Source of the DNA: Actinobacillus sp.
GTDB lineage: Bacteria > Pseudomonadota > Gammaproteobacteria > Enterobacterales > Pasteurellaceae
NCBI GenBank assembly: GCA_020026155.1
Contig: JAHHQX010000021.1
Coordinates: 1 to 24,345 of the forward strand
Direction: 5' to 3'
DNA: 24,345 nt
A program made the position numbers and the translations under genes. Under the pieces are notes generated by a model, which did no database searches, was not told the origin of the DNA, and saw nothing but the letters and a program-made list of their open reading frames with translations. Of the stretch, positions 1 to 7,680 are shown piece by piece (the stretch's first letter is position 1; the number at the start of each line of letters is the position of its first letter).

Positions 1-72
1 GCGTAGTTCAATTGGTAGAGCGTCGGTCTCCAAAACCGAATGCTGGGAGTTCGAGCCTCTCCGCCCCTGCCA
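1..72 (+). tRNA. tRNA-Trp (CCA anticodon), 5' end cut by window
   Basis: The D-arm, the anticodon arm with loop CTCCAAA (anticodon CCA), the T-arm with GTTCGAGCC and the 3' acceptor strand ending in an encoded CCA at 70-72 are all visible. The first four bases of the acceptor stem lie outside the window; the remaining 5' bases GCG pair with CGC near position 63. Anticodon CCA reads UGG, so this is tRNA-Trp. No U-tailed terminator hairpin is obvious just downstream. Confidence 0.95.
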
Positions 73-215
73 TTCAAATCAAAAAATTCTTACTTAATTT
101 CAATTAATTCAATAAATCTTTCTTTTATATTCCATTCCTAATATTCAGATTAAAATATAATATAATATTAAACATAATTGTATAGATATTTTGTAACAAT
201 GTGATATTTCTTACT

Positions 216-238
216 AAATTCGAATAAAATTCGAATTT
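216..238. repeat. Perfect palindrome with TTCGAA cores, upstream of sdaC
   Basis: AAATTCGAAT (216-225) and ATTCGAATTT (229-238) are exact reverse complements separated by AAA. The arms are A/T rich and no U-run follows, so a terminator for the upstream tRNA is unlikely. It lies about 60 bp upstream of the CRP-like site. An operator for an unknown regulator is possible but unproven. Confidence 0.6.
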
Positions 239-284
239 CTACTTATTTTCAGCGATTCTTATTTAATCTAAAATTAATAAATAA

Positions 285-300
285 TATGATCGCTGTCACA
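285..300 (+). promoter_or_regulatory. Probable CRP site of the sdaC promoter
   Basis: TATGA, six bases, then TCACA matches the CRP core TGTGA-N6-TCACA with one mismatch, in an A/T-rich flank. The centre near 292.5 lies about 58 to 61 bp upstream of a start site predicted from the TATATT box at 339-344, which fits class I CRP activation. CRP control of serine uptake and deamination would make sense for a carbon source. The match was made by eye. Confidence 0.65.
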
Positions 301-394
301 AATTCTAATATTCTCCATTTAAGCTTAAATTAAACTTCTATATTATCCTACTATATGATTTATAAATTGATTTTCGAATCAAAGGATGGAGTTT

Positions 395-1687
395 ATGCAA
401 GAGCAATCTGCTATTTTAGAGAAAAATGAGAAAGGGGTTAATATTTCTCAACCTACAGGCATTAAGTTAAACAAGTTTGATGCTTTGTGGATGCTTAACT
501 TATTTGGAACCGCAGTAGGGGCTGGAGTACTTTTTCTTCCAATTAATGCGGGTAAAAGTGGTTTCTGGCCACTTGTTATCATTGCATTATTAGCTGGTCC
601 AATGACTTATTATGCGCATCAAGGATTAGCGCGCTTTGTTTTATCATCACCGAAAAAAGGTGCGGATATTACATTAGTTGCGGAGGATTATTTTGGTAAA
701 ACTGCTGGTAAATTAATTACCTTTTTATACTTCTTTGCGATTTTCCCAATTTTACTTATCTATGGAAATGGGATTACTAATACTGTTGAATCTTTTATTG
801 TTCACCAATTGCATTTTGTCGCACCTCCACGTTGGATTTTATCTGGTGTATTAATTGGGATTTTAATTAGCATTATGTTGATGGGTGAAAAACTAATGCT
901 TAAAATTACTGAATATCTGGTTTACCCACTAATTCTAATCTTATTTGCATTATCCCTTTATCTTATTCCGGAATGGAATACAAGTATGTTACATCAAGTA
1001 CCAGGGGCCGCTGACTTTTTGGGAACACTTTGGATTACTTTACCAGTTATTGTTTTTTCTTTTAACCATTCACCTGCTATTTCACAATTTTCTCTTTCTT
1101 TAGAAAGACATTATGGAAATTCAGTAGCAGCTGAAAAACATGCAACTTTTACTGAGAAAGGTACTTCAACTTTATTGCTTGTATTTGTTATGTTGTTTGT
1201 GTTTAGTTGTGTATTAAGTTTAACACCAGCTGAATTACAAGAAGCAAAAGTACAAAATATTAGTATCTTATCTTATTTGGCAAATAAATTTGATAATCCA
1301 TATATCAGCTATTTCGGACCGCTTGTTGCGTTTTTAGCTATTACTAGTTCATTCTTTGGACATTATTTGGGTGCACGAGAAGGTATCGAAGGCTTATATA
1401 TTCAAATGGCACATAAAGAACAAGATATTGATCGCAAAAAATTACATAAATACACTGCGATACTTTTCTTCTTCACACTTTGGGGGGTTGCGATTATTAA
1501 TCCGAGTATTCTTGGTATTATTGAATCTCTTGGTGGACCATTTATTGCTATGATCCTCTTTATTATGCCGATGTACGCGATTGCAAAAATTCCTGCGATG
1601 CGCAAATATTCAGGAAAATGGAGTAATGTTTTTGTTACTGTAATGGGGACATTAGCGATTACTGCTGTTATTTATAAATTATTTTAG
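395..1687 (+). CDS. sdaC: Serine transporter SdaC
   Basis: A hydrophobic protein of about 430 residues in the hydroxy/aromatic amino acid permease (HAAAP) family, with about eleven membrane segments. SdaC imports L-serine with protons across the inner membrane. The N-terminal stretch FDALWMLNLFGTAVGAGVLF, with its glycine-rich GTAVGAG, is characteristic of SdaC/TdcC-type permeases. An in-frame ATG at 386 exists, but the Shine-Dalgarno AAGGA (382-386) overlaps it and is correctly spaced for the ATG at 395, so I take 395 as the start. Next downstream on the same strand is sdaA, the matching serine deaminase, with an 8-bp hairpin between them. A CRP-like site lies upstream. The length is normal for the family. 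Confidence 0.93.
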   Translation: MQEQSAILEKNEKGVNISQPTGIKLNKFDALWMLNLFGTAVGAGVLFLPINAGKSGFWPLVIIALLAGPMTYYAHQGLARFVLSSPKKGADITLVAEDYFGKTAGKLITFLYFFAIFPILLIYGNGITNTVESFIVHQLHFVAPPRWILSGVLIGILISIMLMGEKLMLKITEYLVYPLILILFALSLYLIPEWNTSMLHQVPGAADFLGTLWITLPVIVFSFNHSPAISQFSLSLERHYGNSVAAEKHATFTEKGTSTLLLVFVMLFVFSCVLSLTPAELQEAKVQNISILSYLANKFDNPYISYFGPLVAFLAITSSFFGHYLGAREGIEGLYIQMAHKEQDIDRKKLHKYTAILFFFTLWGVAIINPSILGIIESLGGPFIAMILFIMPMYAIAKIPAMRKYSGKWSNVFVTVMGTLAITAVIYKLF

Positions 1688-1727
1688 TTAGTATCTTTAT
1701 CAGGCTAAAGTATATTGATAACATTTT

Positions 1728-1748
1728 CCCCTTCATTTACTGAAGGGG
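1728..1748 (+). terminator. Hairpin between sdaC and sdaA, possible attenuator
   Basis: CCCCTTCA and TGAAGGGG form a perfect 8-bp stem around a TTTAC loop. The tail ATATTTTAGGG is only partly T-rich and sdaA begins 18 bases later. It may be a weak terminator that lowers sdaA expression relative to sdaC, or an RNA-stabilising hairpin for the sdaC message. Confidence 0.55.
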
Positions 1749-1766
1749 ATATTTTAGGGAAAAATT

Positions 1767-3143
1767 ATGATAAGTATTTTTGATATGTTTAAAGTTGGGA
1801 TTGGACCATCTAGTTCGCATACAGTAGGTCCAATGAAGGCTGGTAAAGCATTTGTGGACTTATTAATTGAAAAAGGATTACTTGATAAAGTAAATCATTT
1901 GCAAGCCAATGTATATGGTTCTTTATCAATGACGGGGCGTGGTCATAATACGGATATTGCGATAATTATGGGATTGGCTGGTTATTTGCCACATGATGTT
2001 GATTTAAATCTCATTCCTCGCTTTATTGAAAATGTAAAAAAAACAGCAGAATTACCAATTGCTCAGGGTAAAAAAGTCGTTAAATTTGATTTTAACGATG
2101 ACTTAATTTTCCATAGTGAATTCTTACCTCGTCATGAAAATGCAATGCAATTGATTGCATATCATGATGGGGAAGAAGGAAATCACGTTATCTTGGCTGA
2201 AACTTATTATTCCATTGGAGGTGGCTTTATCGTGGATGAAGCACATTTTGGTCAAGATGAAGAGCATCCTGTTGACGTTCCATACCCATATCAAAAAGCG
2301 GCGGATCTTCTTAAACATAGCCATGAAACTGGTTTGTCATTATCAAGCATCATGCGAGCAAATGAAATTGCAATCCACGGTGAAGAAGCATTGAATGCGC
2401 ATATTCAAACTGTTTATCGGACAATGCAAGAATGCTTAGATCGCGGTATGAAAACAGAAGGGATTTTACCAGGACCACTTAAAGTTGCACGCCGCGCAGC
2501 TGCACTATCAAGATTATTGCATGCTAATCAATCTTTATCGCAAGATCCAATGAGTATTATTGACTGGATCAACATGTATGCACTTGCGGTAAATGAAGAA
2601 AATGCAGCTGGAGGACGCGTTGTTACTGCACCTACTAACGGGGCGTGTGGAATCGTGCCTGCCGTATTGGCGTACTATAATAAATTCATTGAACCAGTTA
2701 ATGAAGAAACCGTTGCTCGTTATTTATTAACATGTAGTGCCATTGGTTCGCTTTATAAAATGAATGCCTCAATTTCTGGTGCAGAAGTAGGTTGTCAAGG
2801 CGAAGTTGGCGTTGCGTGTTCTATGGCCGCGGCGGGGTTAACTGAAATTTTAGGCGGAAACGCAGAACAGATTTGTAATGCTGCAGAGATTGCAATGGAA
2901 CATAACCTTGGGCTTACCTGCGATCCTGTTGGGGGGCAAGTGCAGGTTCCTTGTATTGAACGTAATGCGATTGCTTCCGTAAAAGCCATTAATGCGAGTC
3001 GCATGGCATTACGCCGTACATCGAGCCCACGTGTATCATTAGATGACGTCATTGAAACAATGTATGAAACTGGTAAAGATATTAATGCAAAATACCGTGA
3101 AACATCTCAAGGCGGTTTGGCTGTAAAAATTGTATGTTCTTAG
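1767..3143 (+). CDS. sdaA: L-serine dehydratase (deaminase), [4Fe-4S] type
   Basis: Converts L-serine to pyruvate and ammonia in the cytoplasm, using an oxygen-sensitive [4Fe-4S] cluster instead of PLP. The single-chain form of 458 residues matches the usual length. The N-terminal beta domain carries GPSSSHTVGPM near residue 13. The C-terminal alpha domain carries APTNGACG and GCQGEVGVACSM. Cysteines at codons 343, 385 and 396 (in GCQG, TCDPVGG and PCIERNA) correspond to the cluster ligands of E. coli SdaA. An AGGGA Shine-Dalgarno at 1756-1760 supports the ATG. It lies 79 bases after sdaC, forming a serine import and degradation unit. A strong terminator follows. Confidence 0.96.
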   Translation: MISIFDMFKVGIGPSSSHTVGPMKAGKAFVDLLIEKGLLDKVNHLQANVYGSLSMTGRGHNTDIAIIMGLAGYLPHDVDLNLIPRFIENVKKTAELPIAQGKKVVKFDFNDDLIFHSEFLPRHENAMQLIAYHDGEEGNHVILAETYYSIGGGFIVDEAHFGQDEEHPVDVPYPYQKAADLLKHSHETGLSLSSIMRANEIAIHGEEALNAHIQTVYRTMQECLDRGMKTEGILPGPLKVARRAAALSRLLHANQSLSQDPMSIIDWINMYALAVNEENAAGGRVVTAPTNGACGIVPAVLAYYNKFIEPVNEETVARYLLTCSAIGSLYKMNASISGAEVGCQGEVGVACSMAAAGLTEILGGNAEQICNAAEIAMEHNLGLTCDPVGGQVQVPCIERNAIASVKAINASRMALRRTSSPRVSLDDVIETMYETGKDINAKYRETSQGGLAVKIVCS

Positions 3144-3169
3144 TATAAACTGAGAATACAATAAAAGAA

Positions 3170-3203
3170 GGCGATGTGTTTTATAGGTCACATCGCCTTT
3201 TTT
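3170..3203 (+). terminator. Rho-independent terminator after sdaA
   Basis: GGCGATGTG (3170-3178) and CACATCGCC (3189-3197) form a 9-bp GC-rich stem, followed by six T. The opposite strand also has a T-rich tail, so it may serve the convergent rluC as well. Confidence 0.92.
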
Positions 3204-3223
3204 ATTAATAAGATAAAAATTTT

Positions 3224-3260
3224 ACGCCTCAATTTTCGAAAAAATTTATGAGGATAATGC
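3224..3260. repeat. Dispersed palindrome copy 1 (right arm decayed)
   Basis: The left arm ACGCCTCAATTTTC and the loop AAAAAATTTATG match the family whose best copy is at 9828-9868. The right arm keeps only TGAGG, which pairs with CCTCA, and then diverges. It lies between the 3' ends of convergent sdaA and rluC. Confidence 0.6.
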
Positions 3261-3271
3261 TTATTCTATTT

Positions 3272-4237
3272 CTATGCACTACGCAGTTTATTTAGAACGG
3301 CTTTAAGAGCATTGTCTAGTGGAGCTTTAATCCGCATTGGTTCTTCGGTTTTTGGATGGAAAAAGACAATTTCAAATGCATGTAAAAATAAGCGATTTAA
3401 GCCGAAACTAGCCATTTTTTTATCAAATTCTTTATCGCCATATTTGGGATCCATGGCAATAGGATGTCCTGCATGGAGAGTATGGACACGAATTTGGTGA
3501 GTACGTCCAGTAACAGGGCTTGCCTTCACGAGCGTTGCAATCTCATAACGTTCTTCAATTTTGAAACGTGTTTCAGATGGTTTTCCTTGTTCACTTACTT
3601 TAACGATGCGCTCACCGCTTGCGAGTTCATTTTTCAGTAAAGGTGCTTGAATACTTTTTACATGGGACTGCCATTGACCTCTTACAAGTGCAAGGTAATC
3701 TTTTTGTACGCGTTTTTCTCGTAATTGTTCATGTAGGCTACGTAATGCTGAACGTTTTTTTGCTACGAGTAGGATCCCAGAAGTATCACGATCCAGGCGA
3801 TGAACTAATTCTAAAAAGCGTGCTTGGGGGCGCAATGCTCTTAATGCTTCAATTACGCCAAAGTTTACACCGCTACCACCGTGTACAGCCATGCCAGATG
3901 GTTTATTGATGACCAGCATCACTTCATCTTCGTACAGAATACAATTTTCTAACTGACTGACTTTGTTTAATTTAGTTGAAATTTGAGGCGCTTCTTTTTG
4001 TGAAACTCTAACGGGCGGTACGCGAATAATATCGTTCGCTTGAAGCTTATATTCAGGTTTAACTCGACCTTTATTTACTCGGACTTCCCCTTTACGGAGG
4101 ATGCGATATACCAAACTTTTTGGTACGCCTTTTAACTGAGTCATAAGGAAATTATCAATACGTTGACCTGACTCATCTTCACTGATCGTGATAAGTTTTA
4201 CTTTAGGATTAAGAATTTTTTCTGCAGCGTTTTCCAT
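3272..4237 (-). CDS. rluC: 23S rRNA pseudouridine synthase RluC
   Basis: A 321-residue RluA-family pseudouridine synthase. RluC modifies U955, U2504 and U2580 of 23S rRNA (E. coli numbering). Residues about 18-80 form an S4 RNA-binding domain (GQRIDNFL, RKGEVRVNKGRVKP). The catalytic domain follows, with motif HRLDRDTSG at 146-154, where D149 is the expected catalytic aspartate. RTHQIRVH and PIAMDPKYGD are further family motifs. The S4 domain and overall similarity favour RluC over RluA, which lacks S4; RluD is the main alternative. No strong Shine-Dalgarno is seen before the ATG. The upstream lipoprotein gene has its own terminator, so rluC probably has a separate promoter. Confidence 0.92.
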   Translation of the reverse strand: MENAAEKILNPKVKLITISEDESGQRIDNFLMTQLKGVPKSLVYRILRKGEVRVNKGRVKPEYKLQANDIIRVPPVRVSQKEAPQISTKLNKVSQLENCILYEDEVMLVINKPSGMAVHGGSGVNFGVIEALRALRPQARFLELVHRLDRDTSGILLVAKKRSALRSLHEQLREKRVQKDYLALVRGQWQSHVKSIQAPLLKNELASGERIVKVSEQGKPSETRFKIEERYEIATLVKASPVTGRTHQIRVHTLHAGHPIAMDPKYGDKEFDKKMASFGLNRLFLHAFEIVFFHPKTEEPMRIKAPLDNALKAVLNKLRSA

Positions 4238-4305
4238 AATAATTAATGATTGCGTAATTGAATTCCCATGATAATAACATAGATTTAACGCAAATAGAGT
4301 GGTGT

Positions 4306-4339
4306 AAAAATTAAAGGTGGTCCAGAACCACCTTTAATT
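4306..4339 (-). terminator. Rho-independent terminator of the lipoprotein gene
   Basis: Bases 4309-4321 and 4327-4339 are exact reverse complements (13-bp stem, loop CCAGA). On the minus strand the stem is followed by TTT, just after the lipoprotein stop and before rluC. Confidence 0.85.
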
Positions 4340-4365
4340 GCTTTCAGAAGTGATTTTTGAATAGC

Positions 4366-4962
4366 TTATTTTGTTTTTTGAGCTTGGGCAAAAATTGCTT
4401 TAAGCTCATCTTGAACTGCTTTGTCAGTCGTCACAACAATAGGTTGAGTTTGTGTATTAGCAAATGCAATTTCCCCAGCGACTGTGGTTAAATTGAGTTG
4501 TAAATTTTTACTATTTAAAAATTCTTTCTGAACAGTTGGCGTGTAAGAAGCAAGTGGTTTGCTAAATGCAATGCTAATTTGTGAATGAGCTGGAAGTGCT
4601 TTTTCAAAATTCACAGGAACGGAAAAAATATCAATAAGATTTTTTCCTAATGTTACAATGCCATACCATTTTACGGTTTTAAGGCTTTCTGAACTTTTAT
4701 TAACAATAGTGTAGTTGTAGGCCAACATTTCTTTACCATCTTTTTTGGAAAGCGTATAAGAAACAGGCTGGATCTGAACAGTTTGATTAAACTGTGTAAG
4801 TGGAGAAACCTCTGCTTTCGCTGGCGTAGTGGTTGTGCTTGCTGCAGATTGGGTTTGATTCTGTGTAGATGCAGTATCTTGGGCTTTATCATCGTGACAA
4901 GCAGCTAATGTCATAGTTGCAGCAAGAATACCTACAGTTAAGAATGATTTATTAAATTTCAT
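4366..4962 (-). CDS. Putative lipoprotein of unknown function
   Basis: I do not recognise this 198-residue protein. It starts with a basic n-region (MKFNKS) and a hydrophobic segment ending in lipobox LAAC, so C22 is the expected lipidated cysteine. No aspartate follows at +2, which in E. coli rules would favour outer-membrane sorting. Residues about 23-50 are a low-complexity Thr/Gln/Ala/Ser linker. The rest (about 55-175) alternates short hydrophobic strands with polar turns, including LAYNYTIVNKSSESLKTV and SQISIAFSKPL, which suggests a small Ig-like beta-sandwich such as FxLYD-type domains. The C-terminal tail is helical and lysine rich. It is monocistronic, with its own terminator. A TATAAT -10 (plus-strand ATTATA, 5018-5023) sits upstream within the inverted repeat GTTC-N8-GAAC. 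Confidence 0.8.
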   Translation of the reverse strand: MKFNKSFLTVGILAATMTLAACHDDKAQDTASTQNQTQSAASTTTTPAKAEVSPLTQFNQTVQIQPVSYTLSKKDGKEMLAYNYTIVNKSSESLKTVKWYGIVTLGKNLIDIFSVPVNFEKALPAHSQISIAFSKPLASYTPTVQKEFLNSKNLQLNLTTVAGEIAFANTQTQPIVVTTDKAVQDELKAIFAQAQKTK

Positions 4963-5011
4963 AAAAAATCCCTCAAAAGTTTAATGACATAAAATTACTA
5001 ATTAAATGTAC

Positions 5012-5029
5012 CGTTCTATTATACGAACA
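5012..5029 (-). promoter_or_regulatory. Candidate promoter -10 of the lipoprotein gene
   Basis: Reading the minus strand, TATAAT (plus 5018-5023) lies about 55 bases upstream of the lipoprotein ATG and is flanked by GTTC and GAAC in inverted orientation. No good -35 is seen at 16-18 bp, so an activator or extended contacts may be needed. Confidence 0.4.
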
Positions 5030-5096
5030 AGAACAAAATAAGTACACATTTTATAGTAATATTATGCCTTAATTGGTAGAAATGAATTAAAATTGA

Positions 5097-5756
5097 TTAT
5101 TCATCACCATAATGAAGTTCTCCAATTTCGATTGGAGCCCAGCCTTTTTGTTCACGCCATTTATTCATGTCACGTAAGGAATAGACACATCCGCAATATT
5201 CTTGTTTATAAAAACGTTCGCGTTTGCTAATTTCTACACCGCGCTGTGAACCGCCACCTTTTCGCCAATTATAGTCCCAGAACATCACATCATCATACCG
5301 TGAAGCGGCTCGTCTAGCTGCGCCCATCACTTGATTGATATCTTTCCAGCGAGAGATACCAAGGCTTGTCGTAAACACAGGAATATTATGTTCATGGGCG
5401 AAAAGTGCGGTTCGTTCCAAACGCATATCGAAACATTTAGTACAGCGTTCACCACGTTCAGGTTCATTTTCTAGCCCTTTAATGCGTTCGAACCATTCTT
5501 TACGATCATAGTCACCATCATAAAATGGGATATTCCATTTTTCAGCAAAACGTTTATGTTCATTTTTACGAATTTCATATTCACGTTGAGGATGAATATT
5601 GGGGTTATAAAAGAAAATGGTTACATCAATATTGGATGCAACGACAGCCTCCATGATTTCACCCGAACAAGGCGCACAGCAAGAATGCAAAAGTAATTTA
5701 TCGTGTCCCTCAGGTAAAATAAGTTTTGGGCGAACAAATTCAGATTGATTTTTCAT
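5097..5756 (-). CDS. queH: Epoxyqueuosine reductase QueH
   Basis: A 219-residue QueH (DUF208) protein. QueH catalyses the last step of queuosine formation, reducing epoxyqueuosine to queuosine in the wobble position of GUN-reading tRNAs, in place of the unrelated cobalamin enzyme QueG. The Fe-S/metal-binding cysteines expected for the family are present: HSCCAPC (C26, C27, C30), RCTKC (C105, C108) and YCGC (C188, C190). The start ATG overlaps the ispB stop by one base (TAATG), so the two are translationally coupled. An exact Hin-type uptake word AAGTGCGGT lies inside the gene at 5403-5411. Confidence 0.93.
   Translation of the reverse strand: MKNQSEFVRPKLILPEGHDKLLLHSCCAPCSGEIMEAVVASNIDVTIFFYNPNIHPQREYEIRKNEHKRFAEKWNIPFYDGDYDRKEWFERIKGLENEPERGERCTKCFDMRLERTALFAHEHNIPVFTTSLGISRWKDINQVMGAARRAASRYDDVMFWDYNWRKGGGSQRGVEISKRERFYKQEYCGCVYSLRDMNKWREQKGWAPIEIGELHYGDE
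5403..5411 (+). other. DNA uptake sequence word, Hin type (AAGTGCGGT)
   Basis: An exact 9-mer match to the H. influenzae-type uptake signal core, within queH. It is the only exact copy I found by eye. Confidence 0.6.
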
Positions 5757-6748
5757 TAGTAATGACGATCTACAGAAATATACGCAAGAGAGATTAATGC
5801 TTGTTTGTAAACAGAATCAGGTAAACATTTGATTGCATCTACGGCTTTTTGTGCTTCTTCACGCGCACGTTGCATTGCATAATCAAGAGATTGATGTTCA
5901 GCCATGATTGCCAGAACTTCAGAGAGAATTTCACGTTTTCCCCCTTGATCAATCGCTTCTGCGATCATTTGGGCTTGCTGTTCATTACCATGGTGCATTG
6001 CATGTAAGAGTGGAAGAGTGGGTTTACCCTCTGCCAGATCATCCCCAATATTTTTACCAAGTGCTTGGCTAGTTGCACTGTAATCTAAAACGTCATCAAC
6101 AAGTTGGAAAGCGGTTCCAAGGTAACGGCCGTAGTCTTGTAATGCTTTTTCTTGTTCTTCTGTAGCATCGGCAACAATAGCTGCGCATTGGGTCGCAACC
6201 TCAAAAAGACGAGCAGTTTTACTATAGATAACACGCATGTAATCTGCTTCTGTCGTTTCAGGGTTGTTGCAGTTAATTAATTGTTGAACTTCCCCCTCGG
6301 AAATGACATTTGTTGCATCGGACATTACATGCAAAATACGCAACGAGTTGAGTTCTGCGACCATTTGGAATGCTCGAGTATAGATAAAATCGCCGACTAA
6401 CACGCTAGCAGCATTACCGAATTCAGCATTTGCAGTCGGTTTACCGCGGCGTAAATCTGATTCATCAACAACATCATCATGTAAAAGCGTAGCGGTGTGA
6501 ACAAATTCCACAAAAGCTGCACAATTACTCACACGTTTACTTTCCCCATTTAAAGCGCGGCCAGCAAGTAATGCAATCATTGGACGAATACGTTTACCAC
6601 CGCTTTGAATGATGTAAAATCCGATTTGATTTATGAGAGGTATTTTAGAATCTAATTGCGATAAAATGGTTTCGTTTACGACACCCATATCATCGTGAAT
6701 TAATGCTTGGATTTCCGTGAGATCCATTAAGTTTTTTAAATCGCTCAT
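5756..6748 (-). CDS. ispB: Octaprenyl diphosphate synthase
   Basis: A 330-residue trans-polyprenyl diphosphate synthase. IspB extends farnesyl diphosphate with isopentenyl diphosphate to make the C40 side chain of ubiquinone and menaquinone. The first aspartate-rich motif DDVVDESDLRRG begins at residue 91, and the second, DDVLD, at 218-222. GGKRIRP (50-56) is the substrate-binding motif and GKPTLPLLHA (241-250) is also conserved. It is divergent from rplU, an arrangement shared with many gammaproteobacteria, and runs directly into queH with a one-base overlap. The Shine-Dalgarno is weak (AAAGAA, distant). Confidence 0.95.
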   Translation of the reverse strand: MSDLKNLMDLTEIQALIHDDMGVVNETILSQLDSKIPLINQIGFYIIQSGGKRIRPMIALLAGRALNGESKRVSNCAAFVEFVHTATLLHDDVVDESDLRRGKPTANAEFGNAASVLVGDFIYTRAFQMVAELNSLRILHVMSDATNVISEGEVQQLINCNNPETTEADYMRVIYSKTARLFEVATQCAAIVADATEEQEKALQDYGRYLGTAFQLVDDVLDYSATSQALGKNIGDDLAEGKPTLPLLHAMHHGNEQQAQMIAEAIDQGGKREILSEVLAIMAEHQSLDYAMQRAREEAQKAVDAIKCLPDSVYKQALISLAYISVDRHY

Positions 6749-6864
6749 ATTTAAATAAATTCTTTATTTGTAAAAAAATTGTAATACATTGTACTTGATT
6801 TTTGGATTGAACTAAAAGGAAAGAGTTAAAAAACAACATTTTTTCATTTAGATTAAATAATCAC

Positions 6865-6893
6865 TTGCCAAGAAAGCCATTTTTCCGTAGAAT
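6865..6893 (+). promoter_or_regulatory. Sigma-70 promoter of rplU-rpmA
   Basis: -35 TTGCCA (6865-6870), a 17-base spacer and -10 TAGAAT (6888-6893). The start site would be near 6900, giving a leader of about 68 bases before the rplU ATG. Confidence 0.75.
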
Positions 6894-6968
6894 TTGCGAC
6901 CTATTTTGTATAAATTTTGAAGTGCTAGATGAATATTACATTACTGGCACATATAAAGCGGAGTATTT

Positions 6969-7280
6969 ATGTACGCAGTTTTCCAAAGTGGTGGTAAACA
7001 ACACCGTGTAAGCGAAGGCCAAGTGATTCGCTTAGAAAAACTTGAAAAAGCAACCGGCGAAACCGTTGAATTCGATTCTGTATTAATGGTTGTAAACGGT
7101 GAAGACGTTAAAATCGGTACACCAGTAGTTGCTGGTAGTAAAGTAGTGGCAGAAGTTGTTGCACACGGACGTGGCGATAAAGTTAAAATCGTTAAATTCC
7201 GTCGTCGTAAACATAGCCGTAAACAACAAGGTCATCGTCAGTGGTTCACAGAAGTGAAAATCACTGGGATTCAAGCATAA
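6969..7280 (+). CDS. rplU: 50S ribosomal protein L21
   Basis: A 103-residue bL21, a 23S rRNA-binding protein of the large subunit. MYAVFQSGGKQHRV at the start and KFRRRKHSRKQQGHRQ near the C-terminus are diagnostic. GGAG lies seven bases before the ATG. It is followed after 20 bases by rpmA, the usual L21-L27 pair. The length matches the family. Confidence 0.98.
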   Translation: MYAVFQSGGKQHRVSEGQVIRLEKLEKATGETVEFDSVLMVVNGEDVKIGTPVVAGSKVVAEVVAHGRGDKVKIVKFRRRKHSRKQQGHRQWFTEVKITGIQA

Positions 7281-7300
7281 TTTCAGAGGAGATCAAGTAG

Positions 7301-7558
7301 ATGGCAACTAAAAAAGCTGGTGGTTCAACTCGTAACGGTCGTGATTCTGAAGCTAAACGTCTTGGCGTTAAACGTTTCGGTGGCGAATCTGTTTTAGCAG
7401 GAAGCATTATTGTTCGTCAACGTGGTACTAAATTCCACGCTGGTAACAACGTTGGTATGGGTCGCGATCATACTTTATTCGCAACCGCTGACGGTAAAGT
7501 TAAATTTGAAGTAAAAGGCGAAAAAAATCGCAAATACGTAAGTATTGTTACTGAATAA
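7301..7558 (+). CDS. rpmA: 50S ribosomal protein L27
   Basis: An 85-residue bL27. Its flexible N-terminus MATKKAGGSTRNGRDSEAKR reaches the peptidyl transferase centre. There is no N-terminal cleavage extension of the Firmicute type. AGGAG lies before the ATG. It is co-transcribed with rplU and closed by a terminator. Confidence 0.98.
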   Translation: MATKKAGGSTRNGRDSEAKRLGVKRFGGESVLAGSIIVRQRGTKFHAGNNVGMGRDHTLFATADGKVKFEVKGEKNRKYVSIVTE

Positions 7559-7581
7559 TTAACGACTTAACGAATAAAAAT

Positions 7582-7605
7582 GCCCCACAAATTTGTGGGG
7601 CTTTT
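7582..7605 (+). terminator. Rho-independent terminator after rpmA
   Basis: GCCCCACAAA and TTTGTGGGGC (7582-7601) are perfect reverse complements, followed by TTTTGTTATTT. The GC-rich part of the stem is seven bp around AAATTT. It separates the ribosomal pair from the EamA gene. Confidence 0.9.
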
Positions 7606-7680
7606 GTTATTTGTAAAAATAACAAATTTCAAAGTGGTATCCCGTCATAAAGACGAAAATAAAGAAGTAAAAGGTCAACT

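Larger units (their letters stand above)
73..394. other. AT-rich intergenic region upstream of sdaC
   Basis: This stretch of about 320 bases between tRNA-Trp and the serine transporter contains no convincing ORF. It holds a perfect 10-bp-arm palindrome (216-238), a CRP-like site (285-300) and candidate -10 boxes TATATT (339-344) and TATGAT (354-359). A Shine-Dalgarno AAGGA lies at 382-386. The word TTCGAA occurs twice in the palindrome and once more at 373-378. Apart from these I see nothing in it. Confidence 0.8.

Noticed and set aside
3619..3909. Plus-strand ORF inside rluC
   Set aside because: Antisense shadow of the conserved RluC catalytic region.
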